Positions 14,563 through 19,555 of a stretch of DNA of 20,059 bases are shown piece by piece. Each line of letters opens with the position of its first letter. Positions within the stretch are counted from its first letter, which is position 1. The DNA lies in the IMG/VR virus record IMGVR_UViG_3300025099_000196, positions 1-20,059 of that record; one strand, given 5' to 3'. Position numbers and translations under genes: made by a program. This stretch comes from a virus. Under the pieces are notes generated by a model, which did not search any database, was not told the DNA's origin, and saw only the letters and a program-made list of their open reading frames with translations.

Positions 14563-14617
14563 TAAATACTCCATTACATCAAGAAAACTCTTTCTAGTAT
14601 GTAATGGTGTGTATTTA
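14563..14617 (-). promoter_or_regulatory. Long imperfect hairpin spanning a stop codon and the next ribosome site
   Basis: Three stacked stems are visible: TAAATAC/GTATTTA (14617-14611 with 14569-14563), CCATTACAT/ATGTAATGG (14607-14599 with 14579-14571) and AGAAA/TTTCT (14595-14591 with 14586-14582), about 21 bp with small internal loops. The outer arm contains the TAA of the HTH gene. The inner 3' arm contains the GGAG (14572-14569) of the next gene. There is no U-tract, so a translational or processing role is more likely than termination. Confidence 0.7.
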
Positions 14618-15055
14618 GCCGTTTAGTTTTTGTACTATGCCTGTAAGGTAAACTGCTGCTTTACCAGTCAGTTTAGAAATGATACTATCATCAACGTCCA
14701 TGCCAGCATCTTGAATAGCCGCTGTTAATGCTTCTTGCGCATCAGCTTTGCTTACTCGTCCGCCGCCTGTACTGCCTGATTTAGCACTACCGCCACTCGC
14801 TGGTGTTTTCTTAACATATACACCTGCTCTGGTTAGTATCATTCTGACTCCATTAGGGCTCTCACCTAATTCGTCAGCTATTTCTTTGACCACTTCCATA
14901 CTTGTTTCTGGAGTTGGTTCTGCTGCAGTATACATTTCAACTGCGTCTGCTTTGCTTTCATCTGTCCAAGCCACTCTTCTTCTCCGTTTTGTATGCTCCA
15001 TGCCGGGGCATGTTCCCCATTTATCGAGCATTTGTTGATAAAATCTATCGCCCAT
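14615..15055 (-). CDS. Basic HTH protein related to the tandem-HTH repeat protein
   Basis: The 146-aa protein starts MGDRFYQQMLDKWGTCPGME, then has a basic patch (TKRRRRVAWTDESK), an HTH module IADELGESPNGVRMILTRAGVYVK (about 59-82), a Gly/Ser linker and a helical C-terminus. The HTH module matches IADEIGKTVRGVKTMLTRRG of the 8889-9611 protein almost position by position. ATG 15055 has GGGAG 6 nt upstream; a frame extending to 15112 runs into the promoter. It is the first gene after a consensus promoter. I infer DNA binding; the target is unknown. Confidence 0.82.
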   Translation of the reverse strand: MGDRFYQQMLDKWGTCPGMEHTKRRRRVAWTDESKADAVEMYTAAEPTPETSMEVVKEIADELGESPNGVRMILTRAGVYVKKTPASGGSAKSGSTGGGRVSKADAQEALTAAIQDAGMDVDDSIISKLTGKAAVYLTGIVQKLNG

Positions 15056-15083
15056 TGCGACTCCCTTTTCCAATTTATTATTT

Positions 15084-15112
15084 ATTATAACAAAATATAA
15101 GGGTATTGTCAA
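15084..15112 (-). promoter_or_regulatory. Consensus sigma-70 promoter for the HTH gene
   Basis: TTGACA (15112-15107), 17-nt spacer, TATAAT (15089-15084). Upstream is AAAAAATAATTC, which contains the TAA stop of the membrane-protein gene. A start near 15077 gives a leader of about 22 nt with GGGAG before ATG 15055. Confidence 0.93.
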
Positions 15113-15115
15113 GAA

Positions 15116-15397
15116 TTATTTTTTCTTCGTACCAAGTTGTTTAACATATGCTTTCACCCATTGGTCTCTTTTAGTATCATGTAATACAATACTAAAGCCG
15201 ATTATTGGGAGTATTAGATTTATGCAGAAAGCATAAATTACAAAATGTAGTGTAGGGCTATTTGATATTGTTAATCTAGGATATTTCATGTAAAGTAGCC
15301 ATTTTATTCTACTCCATGTTCTAGTTAATATTAATACCCACATTGATGACCATATTGCTAACATCCATTGCCAAATAGGTATTTCGTTTAGTTCCAT
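15116..15397 (-). CDS. Two-TM membrane protein
   Basis: The 93-aa product has hydrophobic segments at about residues 8-27 (IWQWMLAIWSSMWVLILTRT) and 50-72 (LHFVIYAFCINLILPIIGFSIVL). Between them is a basic stretch, and the C-terminal tail is Lys-rich (VKAYVKQLGTKKK). No family is recognised. It ends immediately upstream of a promoter, its stop codon lying in the promoter's A-rich block. Confidence 0.65.
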   Translation of the reverse strand: MELNEIPIWQWMLAIWSSMWVLILTRTWSRIKWLLYMKYPRLTISNSPTLHFVIYAFCINLILPIIGFSIVLHDTKRDQWVKAYVKQLGTKKK

Positions 15398-15426
15398 AAA
15401 AATTTCTCATAAGCTTGCCCCTTCTG

Positions 15427-15753
15427 TTAAAATTTCTTTTCGCCTTCTTGTTGTTCTATTGTATGTAATAGAATAACGGCATAATGTATGATTTTAAATA
15501 AATCATACTCTTTGTCTTTGTAGTTAGTTCCTTTTCTTCCAAAGCGTTGAGCATACTTAATTATATTCCCTAAACAGAAACCTTCTGCCAATCCCTGATC
15601 CGCTATAAACTCTGTAGCCTGAATTCTACCATGTGCGTAATGGGCAGAGTAAGTATTGCTGATGTATTCCATCACCCTACCCATTGTTTGCTTTTCATTA
15701 AATGACCATACTAGATTGCTTTCTTGGTAGTCGTCTTTTTTATCCACGAACAT
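15427..15753 (-). CDS. DUF3310-like protein
   Basis: The core AHYAHGRIQATEFIADQGLAEGFCLGNIIKYAQRFGRKG (in parts: EGFCLGNIIKYAQRFGRKG, YDLFKIIHYAVILL) matches the DUF3310 pattern of phages: HY...E.I...G..F.LGN..KY..R.G.K....DL.K...Y. Function is unknown; the fold resembles nucleotide-processing helical bundles only loosely. The start is uncertain. ATG 15753 has AAGGA directly abutting; GTG 15747 places the same AAGGA at 6 nt; ATG 15816 would overlap the EF-hand gene by 77 nt. Confidence 0.8.
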   Translation of the reverse strand: MFVDKKDDYQESNLVWSFNEKQTMGRVMEYISNTYSAHYAHGRIQATEFIADQGLAEGFCLGNIIKYAQRFGRKGTNYKDKEYDLFKIIHYAVILLHTIEQQEGEKKF

Positions 15754-16000
15754 TCCTTTTCGGGCATCTTCGTTTGTTAAAGAGATAGTTAACAGCGTCG
15801 CTGGCTTCTTTGCCATTCAACATTCCATCATTATTTTTGTCTGCATGCTCAAACGTTCCCGCTTTAACAATACAGCCTGCGAGAGTCATTTCTCTCTTAA
15901 TAATGAAGCCGTCTTCATCAAGGTCAAACTTGTCCGTATACTTATTTGCAAAAGCATTAGGAGCAGTCATTAATAGTGTCAGCACTAAAAGTTTTTTCAT
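15740..16000 (-). CDS. Secreted two-EF-hand calcium-binding protein
   Basis: The 86-aa precursor begins with a classical signal peptide (MKKLLVLTLLMTAPNAFA, likely cleaved before N19). Two canonical EF-hand loops follow: DLDEDGFIIKRE (26-37) and DKNNDGMLNGKE (54-65), each with acidic residues at positions 1, 3, 5 and 12 and Gly at 6. C43 and C79 could form a disulfide. The protein should be exported to the periplasm or outside and bind Ca2+. It has no enzyme domain. Its role in infection is unknown. Confidence 0.85.
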   Translation of the reverse strand: MKKLLVLTLLMTAPNAFANKYTDKFDLDEDGFIIKREMTLAGCIVKAGTFEHADKNNDGMLNGKEASDAVNYLFNKRRCPKRNVRG

Positions 16001-16009
16001 TTTTGTTCT

Positions 16010-16111
16010 CTATAAAATGCCAAAGATTCTGAAAGTATCCCATAGTAAATAGGTGAAGCATAACCAAAATCCCTTCTTGTAAAAATCTTGCTTTTCTTCA
16101 TCACTCATCAT
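16010..16111 (-). CDS. Tiny ORF, possible single-TM peptide
   Basis: A 33-codon ORF (MMSDEEKQDFYKKG, then a hydrophobic aromatic stretch, ending RIFGIL) starts inside the end of the DUF6356-type gene. A second frame in the same stretch, from ATG 16101 to 15997, encodes 34 residues (MKKSKIFTRRDFGYASPIYY...) and ends in an ATGA overlap with the EF-hand gene. Only one is likely real and neither has a clear ribosome site. The compact gene order favours some coding use of this gap. Confidence 0.35.
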   Translation of the reverse strand: MMSDEEKQDFYKKGFWLCFTYLLWDTFRIFGIL

Positions 16112-16322
16112 GTGTCTTTGGTTGCCTGCAAGTTAGGTCTCGGTGTAAAGCCTTAATCCTATCACTTGCGGTGGTAGTTAAAATAAATGGAAAAATACCA
16201 TGTGTTATAATGATTACACTTAAGCCTATGAATAAACACATATACTTAATACAACACCAAAGATGCTCAAAGTAGGATTCACCCACTTCGCTTAAGTGAT
16301 TAAAATTAAATGGGAAATTCAC
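16101..16322 (-). CDS. DUF6356-like small membrane protein
   Basis: The 73-aa protein has the DUF6356 layout: N-terminal FNHLSEVGESYFEHLWCCIKY, one membrane segment (CLFIGLSVIIITHGIFPFIL) with H-G-x-x-P-F, then TTTASDRIKALHRDL. The family is widespread in bacteria and phages and has no known function. The start is GTG 16322, forming a GTGA overlap with the upstream gene; no ribosome site is evident, so coupling is likely. Confidence 0.75.
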   Translation of the reverse strand: MNFPFNFNHLSEVGESYFEHLWCCIKYMCLFIGLSVIIITHGIFPFILTTTASDRIKALHRDLTCRQPKTHDE

Positions 16323-16516
16323 GAAAGATACAGAGAAGCAGAGGTTTGCTTAGCTCGCCTCTGATATTCTGTCCATAACCAGCTCTCATAGAGTCCATAG
16401 TAAATTTCAAATGTTGCGTGTTGAGTTTGTCCATGCCTGTGTCTTTCTAGGCAGTTCTCATCATACAAATTCTGCGCCCATCTAATAAATTTCTCGTTAT
16501 TTTTTAATTTTTCCAT
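16319..16516 (-). CDS. Hypothetical 65-aa protein, probably leaderless
   Basis: This soluble protein (MEKLKNNEKFIRWAQNLYD...) is rich in aromatic residues and charged at the N-terminus, with no recognised motif. ATG 16516 is the only reasonable start. A consensus -10 box ends just 6 nt upstream, so the mRNA should begin at or next to the ATG and lack a ribosome site. It opens the cluster of small genes down to 15116. Confidence 0.65.
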   Translation of the reverse strand: MEKLKNNEKFIRWAQNLYDENCLERHRHGQTQHATFEIYYGLYESWLWTEYQRRAKQTSASLYLS

Positions 16517-16522
16517 TATTAT

Positions 16523-16551
16523 ATTATACTAAAAATTGACAACTTTGTCAA
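16523..16551 (-). promoter_or_regulatory. Consensus sigma-70 promoter with inverted repeat, probably leaderless
   Basis: TTGACA (16551-16546), 17-nt spacer, TATAAT (16528-16523), preceded by AAAAAATAGTTC. The stop TGA of the oxygenase gene lies within the -35 box. TTGACAA-AG-TTGTCAA (16551-16536) forms an inverted repeat over the -35 region. The ATG follows the -10 box by 6 nt. Confidence 0.93.
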
Positions 16552-17090
16552 GAACTATTTTTTGCTTGTTCAATAAAGTTCTTTTCATTAAAGCTGGCAA
16601 ACAAAGTAAACCTATAACTTGGCGCTATGTGTGATGAAGGTCTTATTGTGTGTGGGATATTTCCATCAAAGAATACTACTCGACCTGGCTTAAAAAGGCT
16701 TGTATGCTCTACTTCAGTGCCTAGGTCGTTAAAGAAAAGTGTTTCTCCATAATACTCATTCTTCCACTCCATATTTATATAATAGAGCAGGGTTTTATGT
16801 TGGGGGTGGGTGTGCTGAAATTGCACTGAGGAGGGTACAGCTAGATTGATTGTAGCTGATACAAAACTTAATTCTTCTAATTGATTTCTGAGTTCGTGGT
16901 TTTGTATCCTATTAACCAAATCTAGCTGTTCCCAAGACTGTTTATCCAGCATGTGATGTAAGCAAGGATATTGTCTATGTTCAAAAACTGAGCTATCGTC
17001 CCAACCGATTTGATAATCGGCAGTAATAGCTTTCAGGTAGATATCTGAGCGAAAATCTTCCGTAAATATATTATCGTATATATCTATCAT
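16548..17090 (-). CDS. 2OG-Fe(II) oxygenase-fold protein lacking the usual Asp ligand
   Basis: The 180-aa protein matches phage 2OG oxygenases: TLLYYINMEWKNEYYGETLFFND (in parts: LLYYINMEW, YGETLFF), FKPGRVVFFDGNIPHTIRP with distal H147, and YRFTLFASF with R160. The proximal metal motif reads H93-T-H95-P-Q, with no Asp or Glu where HxD is expected. It may use three His, or an open site as in halogenases, or be inactive. It overlaps the acyl carrier gene by 20 nt, which raises the possibility that a carrier-bound acyl group is the substrate. No strong ribosome site precedes ATG 17090. Confidence 0.85.
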   Translation of the reverse strand: MIDIYDNIFTEDFRSDIYLKAITADYQIGWDDSSVFEHRQYPCLHHMLDKQSWEQLDLVNRIQNHELRNQLEELSFVSATINLAVPSSVQFQHTHPQHKTLLYYINMEWKNEYYGETLFFNDLGTEVEHTSLFKPGRVVFFDGNIPHTIRPSSHIAPSYRFTLFASFNEKNFIEQAKNSS

Positions 17091-17319
17091 CTACATTATT
17101 ATCCAAATAAGTATAGACATCGCCTACGGTGAGCATCTGCTCTGCGTATTCATCTGGTATATCAATACCAAATTCGTCTTCTAGTTCTAATACTAATTCA
17201 ACTGTATCTAGTGAATCAGCCCCGAGATCGTTTAAAAAGTTGCTGTCCATATGTATATCCATTTCGTCTATACCCATAGATTGAGCTACTAATGTAACGA
17301 GTTTTTCTTTTAAGTCCAT
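17071..17319 (-). CDS. acpP: Acyl carrier protein
   Basis: The 82-aa protein is a standard type II ACP: VTLVAQSMGIDEMDI helix I, the DSL motif with S36 (LGADSLDTVELVLELEDEFGI in parts) for 4'-phosphopantetheine, and helix IV-like MLTVGDVYTYLDNN. The length and acidity match bacterial AcpP. It should be loaded by the host phosphopantetheinyl transferase and could alter host fatty-acid flow or serve a dedicated phage enzyme. AGGA lies 4 nt before ATG 17319. Its immediate partner in the transcript is the 2OG oxygenase-fold gene. Confidence 0.95.
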   Translation of the reverse strand: MDLKEKLVTLVAQSMGIDEMDIHMDSNFLNDLGADSLDTVELVLELEDEFGIDIPDEYAEQMLTVGDVYTYLDNNVDDRYIR

Positions 17320-17325
17320 AGTTTC

Positions 17326-17703
17326 CTACTTGCTGTTAATTTTATCTTTAGCTGTTCCAGCATATAAGCCGAACCATGCTGCGCCAGCACCTACTATAAT
17401 ACTAATAAGTCCTGATTGTTCTAATGTTGGCTCTGGTAGTTCCATAAACCAAATAGTAGAGTAGTATAGTAAAAACATATAAATGCTTAAAAATGCTCTT
17501 GGGAATATTCTCCAAGAATCTACCATTTGGGACATCCAAATCCATCGTTGCCATGGATTATCTGGTTCTCTTTCGTTCTCCATCTCCATGATTTTTGCTT
17601 TTAATTCGCCTATCTCTGCAACCATTGCCATAAACTTGTTAAGGTCTATCTCAACTTCGTTACGGCTCATGTCCCCAGAGAATTGTTCACTAGGCTGTGC
17701 CAT
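17326..17703 (-). CDS. Holin-like membrane protein
   Basis: The 125-aa product has a polar N-terminus with a coil (LNKFMAMVAEIGELKAKIMEMENERE), then two likely membrane segments (FPRAFLSIYMFLLYYSTIWF and GLISIIVGAGAAWFGLYAGT) and a charged tail KDKINSK. The N-coil plus TM hairpin and the nearness to the lysozyme gene suggest a holin or related lysis membrane protein, but no holin family is recognised. The ribosome site GGGAG is 6-7 nt upstream and sits in a hairpin loop. Confidence 0.65.
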   Translation of the reverse strand: MAQPSEQFSGDMSRNEVEIDLNKFMAMVAEIGELKAKIMEMENEREPDNPWQRWIWMSQMVDSWRIFPRAFLSIYMFLLYYSTIWFMELPEPTLEQSGLISIIVGAGAAWFGLYAGTAKDKINSK

Positions 17704-17705
17704 AT

Positions 17706-17732
17706 TGTTCTCCCGAACAGCTCTTGCGAGCT
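17706..17732 (-). promoter_or_regulatory. Two adjacent GNRA-tetraloop hairpins, the second presenting a ribosome site
   Basis: On the minus strand AGCTC-GCAA-GAGCT (17732-17719) is followed at once by TGTTC-GGGA-GAACA (17719-17706), each a 5-bp stem with a GNRA loop. The first overlaps the stop codon of the small ORF upstream. The second holds most of the GGGAG ribosome site of the holin-like gene in its loop. Confidence 0.6.
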
Positions 17733-17907
17733 ACTTATCCATATCTCGTATGAATTTATATTGGTTATCATTTATGTCTATGGGTTGAATCTCTATTAAC
17801 TTGGGTTGTTTTCCTCTCGCCATGAGAGAACCTAAAGTTAGTTTATCCTTATTATCCCATTCACAAATGATTTCAATTTTATAATATTGCTTTTTAATGT
17901 CTGCCAT
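17731..17907 (-). CDS. Hypothetical 58-aa protein
   Basis: The ORF from ATG 17907 to TAG 17731 encodes a mixed, soluble-looking protein (MADIKKQYYKIEIICEWDNK...KFIRDMDK). Its composition is more protein-like than the competing frame starting at ATG 17990 (MLDDKDKTLWFHPKLRF..., 50 aa), which overlaps it. No ribosome site is clear for this ORF. The 76 nt between it and the Cys-rich gene otherwise hold only the start of the competing frame. Confidence 0.5.
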   Translation of the reverse strand: MADIKKQYYKIEIICEWDNKDKLTLGSLMARGKQPKLIEIQPIDINDNQYKFIRDMDK

Positions 17908-17983
17908 AGTTTTTTCGTTTTACTAATTCTCTTAGTATTAAATCTTAATTTGGGGTGAAACCATAAAGTTTTATCTTTATCGT

Positions 17984-18274
17984 CTAACATTCATTGCAAC
18001 ACTCATCAGTTCCGCAATCTTTGTGAGCTTGAAACTCTTCTTCGGAAATCCACCCTTCTGGTGTTCCTCCGCAAGATGTTTCATTTGAGGGGGCTCCGTT
18101 TGCATCAAAACCCCAGTCTGATGTTGTTGCTAGAGGTCTTTGTGCCTCTAACATAGCAAAAGCTTCTGCTATATATTCTTCTAAAGTTATTCCTCTCTTC
18201 TCAGCGTGTTGTCCACACAATGCTATGAAGTCGTTAGGAACTTCTAACTCTTTTCCTTTATACTTGAGAAGCAC
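17984..18274 (-). CDS. Hypothetical protein with Cys-rich tail
   Basis: The 96-aa product has an N-terminal region (LLKYKGKELEVPNDFIALCG, then AEKRGITLEEYIAEAFAMLE) that resembles a short ribbon-helix-helix-like segment, and a Cys-rich end (CGGTPEGW...KDCGTDECCNEC) that could bind metal. No family is recognised. I chose GTG 18274, with GGGA 7 nt upstream and 1 nt clear of the lysozyme stop. A TTG at 18289 would add five residues and overlap lysozyme. Confidence 0.65.
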   Translation of the reverse strand: MLLKYKGKELEVPNDFIALCGQHAEKRGITLEEYIAEAFAMLEAQRPLATTSDWGFDANGAPSNETSCGGTPEGWISEEEFQAHKDCGTDECCNEC

Positions 18275-18275
18275 T

Positions 18276-18704
18276 TTACATTCCCGCAAACATATCGGCT
18301 TCTGCCTGTCTGCGTCTTGTTAATCCTTCTAACTCTTTACCACCTGCTTTATTCCATCTAAGCATCTGTGCTGGTACTTCGTCATATTTGCCCTCATTTA
18401 AAACTCTCAACATAGTTGAACTTTTTAAGTTGCTGGGGCCGAGGTTATATGTCCATGATACTAAGGCATCAAATTGATGTTGATGTAGAGGAACTGTAAC
18501 TAACTCATTCACATAAGTTTCATACTCTTGCAATTCTTCTTTTAACATCTGTTCGCCTTGCGCACTAGATATAACCATGTTTGGAGTGACACCTTTAATG
18601 TGTCCATATCCAATAGTCCAGACTCCTACTGCATCTTGATATGCGTGTGTCCTGAACCCTTCAAATTCTTTTATAAGGTCTGTGCCTTTATTACTTATAT
18701 ACAT
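18276..18704 (-). CDS. T4-type lysozyme (GH24 endolysin)
   Basis: The 142-aa enzyme cleaves peptidoglycan at host lysis. The catalytic triad has T4 spacing: E15 (EFEGF), D24 (AYQDAVG) and T30 (VWTIGYGH), as E11-D20-T26 in T4. LVSWTYNLGPSNLKSSTMLR and GLTRRRQAEADMF complete the family pattern. ATG 18704 has AGGA 6 nt upstream. As annotated there is no signal peptide, so a holin is needed. In-frame codons just upstream encode a hydrophobic run, noted separately. Confidence 0.95.
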   Translation of the reverse strand: MYISNKGTDLIKEFEGFRTHAYQDAVGVWTIGYGHIKGVTPNMVISSAQGEQMLKEELQEYETYVNELVTVPLHQHQFDALVSWTYNLGPSNLKSSTMLRVLNEGKYDEVPAQMLRWNKAGGKELEGLTRRRQAEADMFAGM

Positions 18705-18759
18705 ATGTATTCCTATTAGTATTACTACTAATGCTAATAATACCCACTTTAATCGGATA

Positions 18760-18858
18760 CTAATAACAAAATTCGCCCGCTCTAATTATAAAAGTAGTCC
18801 CTAGCGCACAAGCGGCTATGAACAGTATTAACGCATAATATATTATATGTCCCATCAT
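18760..18858 (-). CDS. Tiny single-TM membrane peptide upstream of lysozyme
   Basis: A 32-codon ORF begins at ATG 18858 with AGGA 8 nt upstream and encodes MMGHIIYYALILFIAACALG followed by TTFIIRAGEFCY. It is a single hydrophobic helix with a positive C-terminal residue. Its place between hsp20 and lysozyme suggests a lysis accessory such as a small holin or pinholin, but its size makes any assignment weak. A +1 shift near its end would enter the lysozyme frame. Confidence 0.5.
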   Translation of the reverse strand: MMGHIIYYALILFIAACALGTTFIIRAGEFCY

Positions 18859-18874
18859 AATTAAAGTCCTGTTG

Positions 18875-18911
18875 ATAAAGAGAGCTGCGCTATACGCGAC
18901 TATCGCTCTCT
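18875..18911 (-). terminator. Terminator-like hairpin after hsp20
   Basis: AGAGAGC (18911-18905) pairs with GCTCTCT (18885-18879), enclosing a CGC-TATAG-GCG inner stem, followed by a short TTTAT. It lies just downstream of the hsp20 stop. The weak U-tract suggests partial termination, so some transcripts could continue into the lysis genes. Confidence 0.6.
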
Positions 18912-18924
18912 CTATCGCATAAAG

Positions 18925-19341
18925 TTAATTGATATCAATAAACTTCGGTCTGTCTTCATCTGGAATTTCAATACTTAGTTTTACTACTAGTAATCCATTC
19001 TCCATTGAAGCATCTTCTATCTTAACATACTCGCCAAGAGTGAAGATTCTACGAAAGTTTTTACTCGAAATGCCTTTGAATATGAACTTTTCGTCTTCGG
19101 CTAAGATGTCTTTGCCTTTACCTTCAATAGTAAGAGTTCTGTCATCTTGCTTAACAGTAATTCGACTTTTATCCCAACCAGCTAAATCCATTTCGATTCT
19201 ATACTGTTCATCGCCATTCTTTATTATGTTGTAGCGTGGGTAGTTTCCTGTTGTGCCGTGATTGGCAAGTTCATGTTTCATTCGGTCAAAACCGAGAAAT
19301 AGCCTGTCAAAGTCGGCTAGACTTCCTAATGTGTTTACCAT
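18925..19341 (-). CDS. hsp20: Small heat shock protein (Hsp20/IbpA family)
   Basis: The 138-aa chaperone has the alpha-crystallin domain: NYPRYNIIKNGDEQYRIEMDLAGWDKSRITVK (in parts: YPRYNIIK, YRIEMDLAGWDKSRI), TLTIEGKG, FKGISSKNFRRIFTLGEYV and the conserved A-x-x-x-N-G-L-L motif ASMENGLLVVKL. The C-terminus has an I-P-D motif. It should hold unfolded proteins, perhaps during virion assembly. AAAGGAG lies 8 nt before ATG 19341. It is the first gene after a consensus promoter and a 207-nt structured leader, and is followed by a hairpin, making it nearly its own transcription unit. Confidence 0.95.
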   Translation of the reverse strand: MVNTLGSLADFDRLFLGFDRMKHELANHGTTGNYPRYNIIKNGDEQYRIEMDLAGWDKSRITVKQDDRTLTIEGKGKDILAEDEKFIFKGISSKNFRRIFTLGEYVKIEDASMENGLLVVKLSIEIPDEDRPKFIDIN

Positions 19342-19548
19342 CGTTTTTTCTCCTTTGTCCTTATCGGTACACGCTGTGCTTCCTTATCGGTAAGCGTTAT
19401 GTTTATCTGGCAGACCCGACCACAGGTGGAATGTGGTGCTCCTAACCTCGCCCTCGGAATGTTGTATTCCTACTCGTGCCAGACATAAAGAAGTCGGTTT
19501 TGTTATTGCGGTCCGACAAGCTTCCGCTAAATGATTAAATCTTCATTC
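19342..19548 (-). ncRNA. Structured 5' leader of hsp20, candidate cis-regulatory RNA
   Basis: The leader is unusually long for this genome and holds no convincing ORF. In order: hairpin AATGA/TCATT; a possible H-type pseudoknot with stems GCGG/CCGC (19527-19524 with 19511-19508) and GTCGG/CCGAC (19517-19513 with 19497-19493), joined by an A-rich loop; a long closing stem TTATGTCTGGCA (19488-19477) with TGCCAGATAAACATAA (19412-19397); two hairpins inside it (GGAAT/ATTCC and ACCACA/TGTGGT); and ACGCT/AGCGT just before the ribosome site. This complexity suggests a riboswitch-like or temperature-responsive element. I could not run a covariance search. Confidence 0.6.
19358..19392 (-). repeat. Direct repeat in the hsp20 leader
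   Basis: TACCGATAAGGA occurs twice on the minus strand (19392-19381 and 19369-19358), 23 nt apart. The first copy forms a small CTTA/TAAG hairpin; the second ends a few nt before the AAAGGAG ribosome site. The pair could offer alternative pairings that gate translation. Confidence 0.75.
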
Positions 19549-19555
19549 ATTATTT

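Noticed and set aside
15753-15816. Long start of the DUF3310-like gene at ATG 15816
   Set aside because: It would overlap the EF-hand gene by 77 nt; the added residues do not resemble the family, and a ribosome-site-like AAGGA lies at the shorter starts.
17838-17990. 50-codon frame MLDDKDKTLWFHPKLRF... overlapping the 58-aa ORF
   Set aside because: Lys-rich, low-complexity end and no ribosome site; the overlapping 58-codon frame has better composition. It remains possible that the first half is used.
19360-19545. tmRNA or tRNA-like RNA in the hsp20 leader
   Set aside because: No acceptor stem, CCA end or T-loop; the structure fits a cis-acting leader better.
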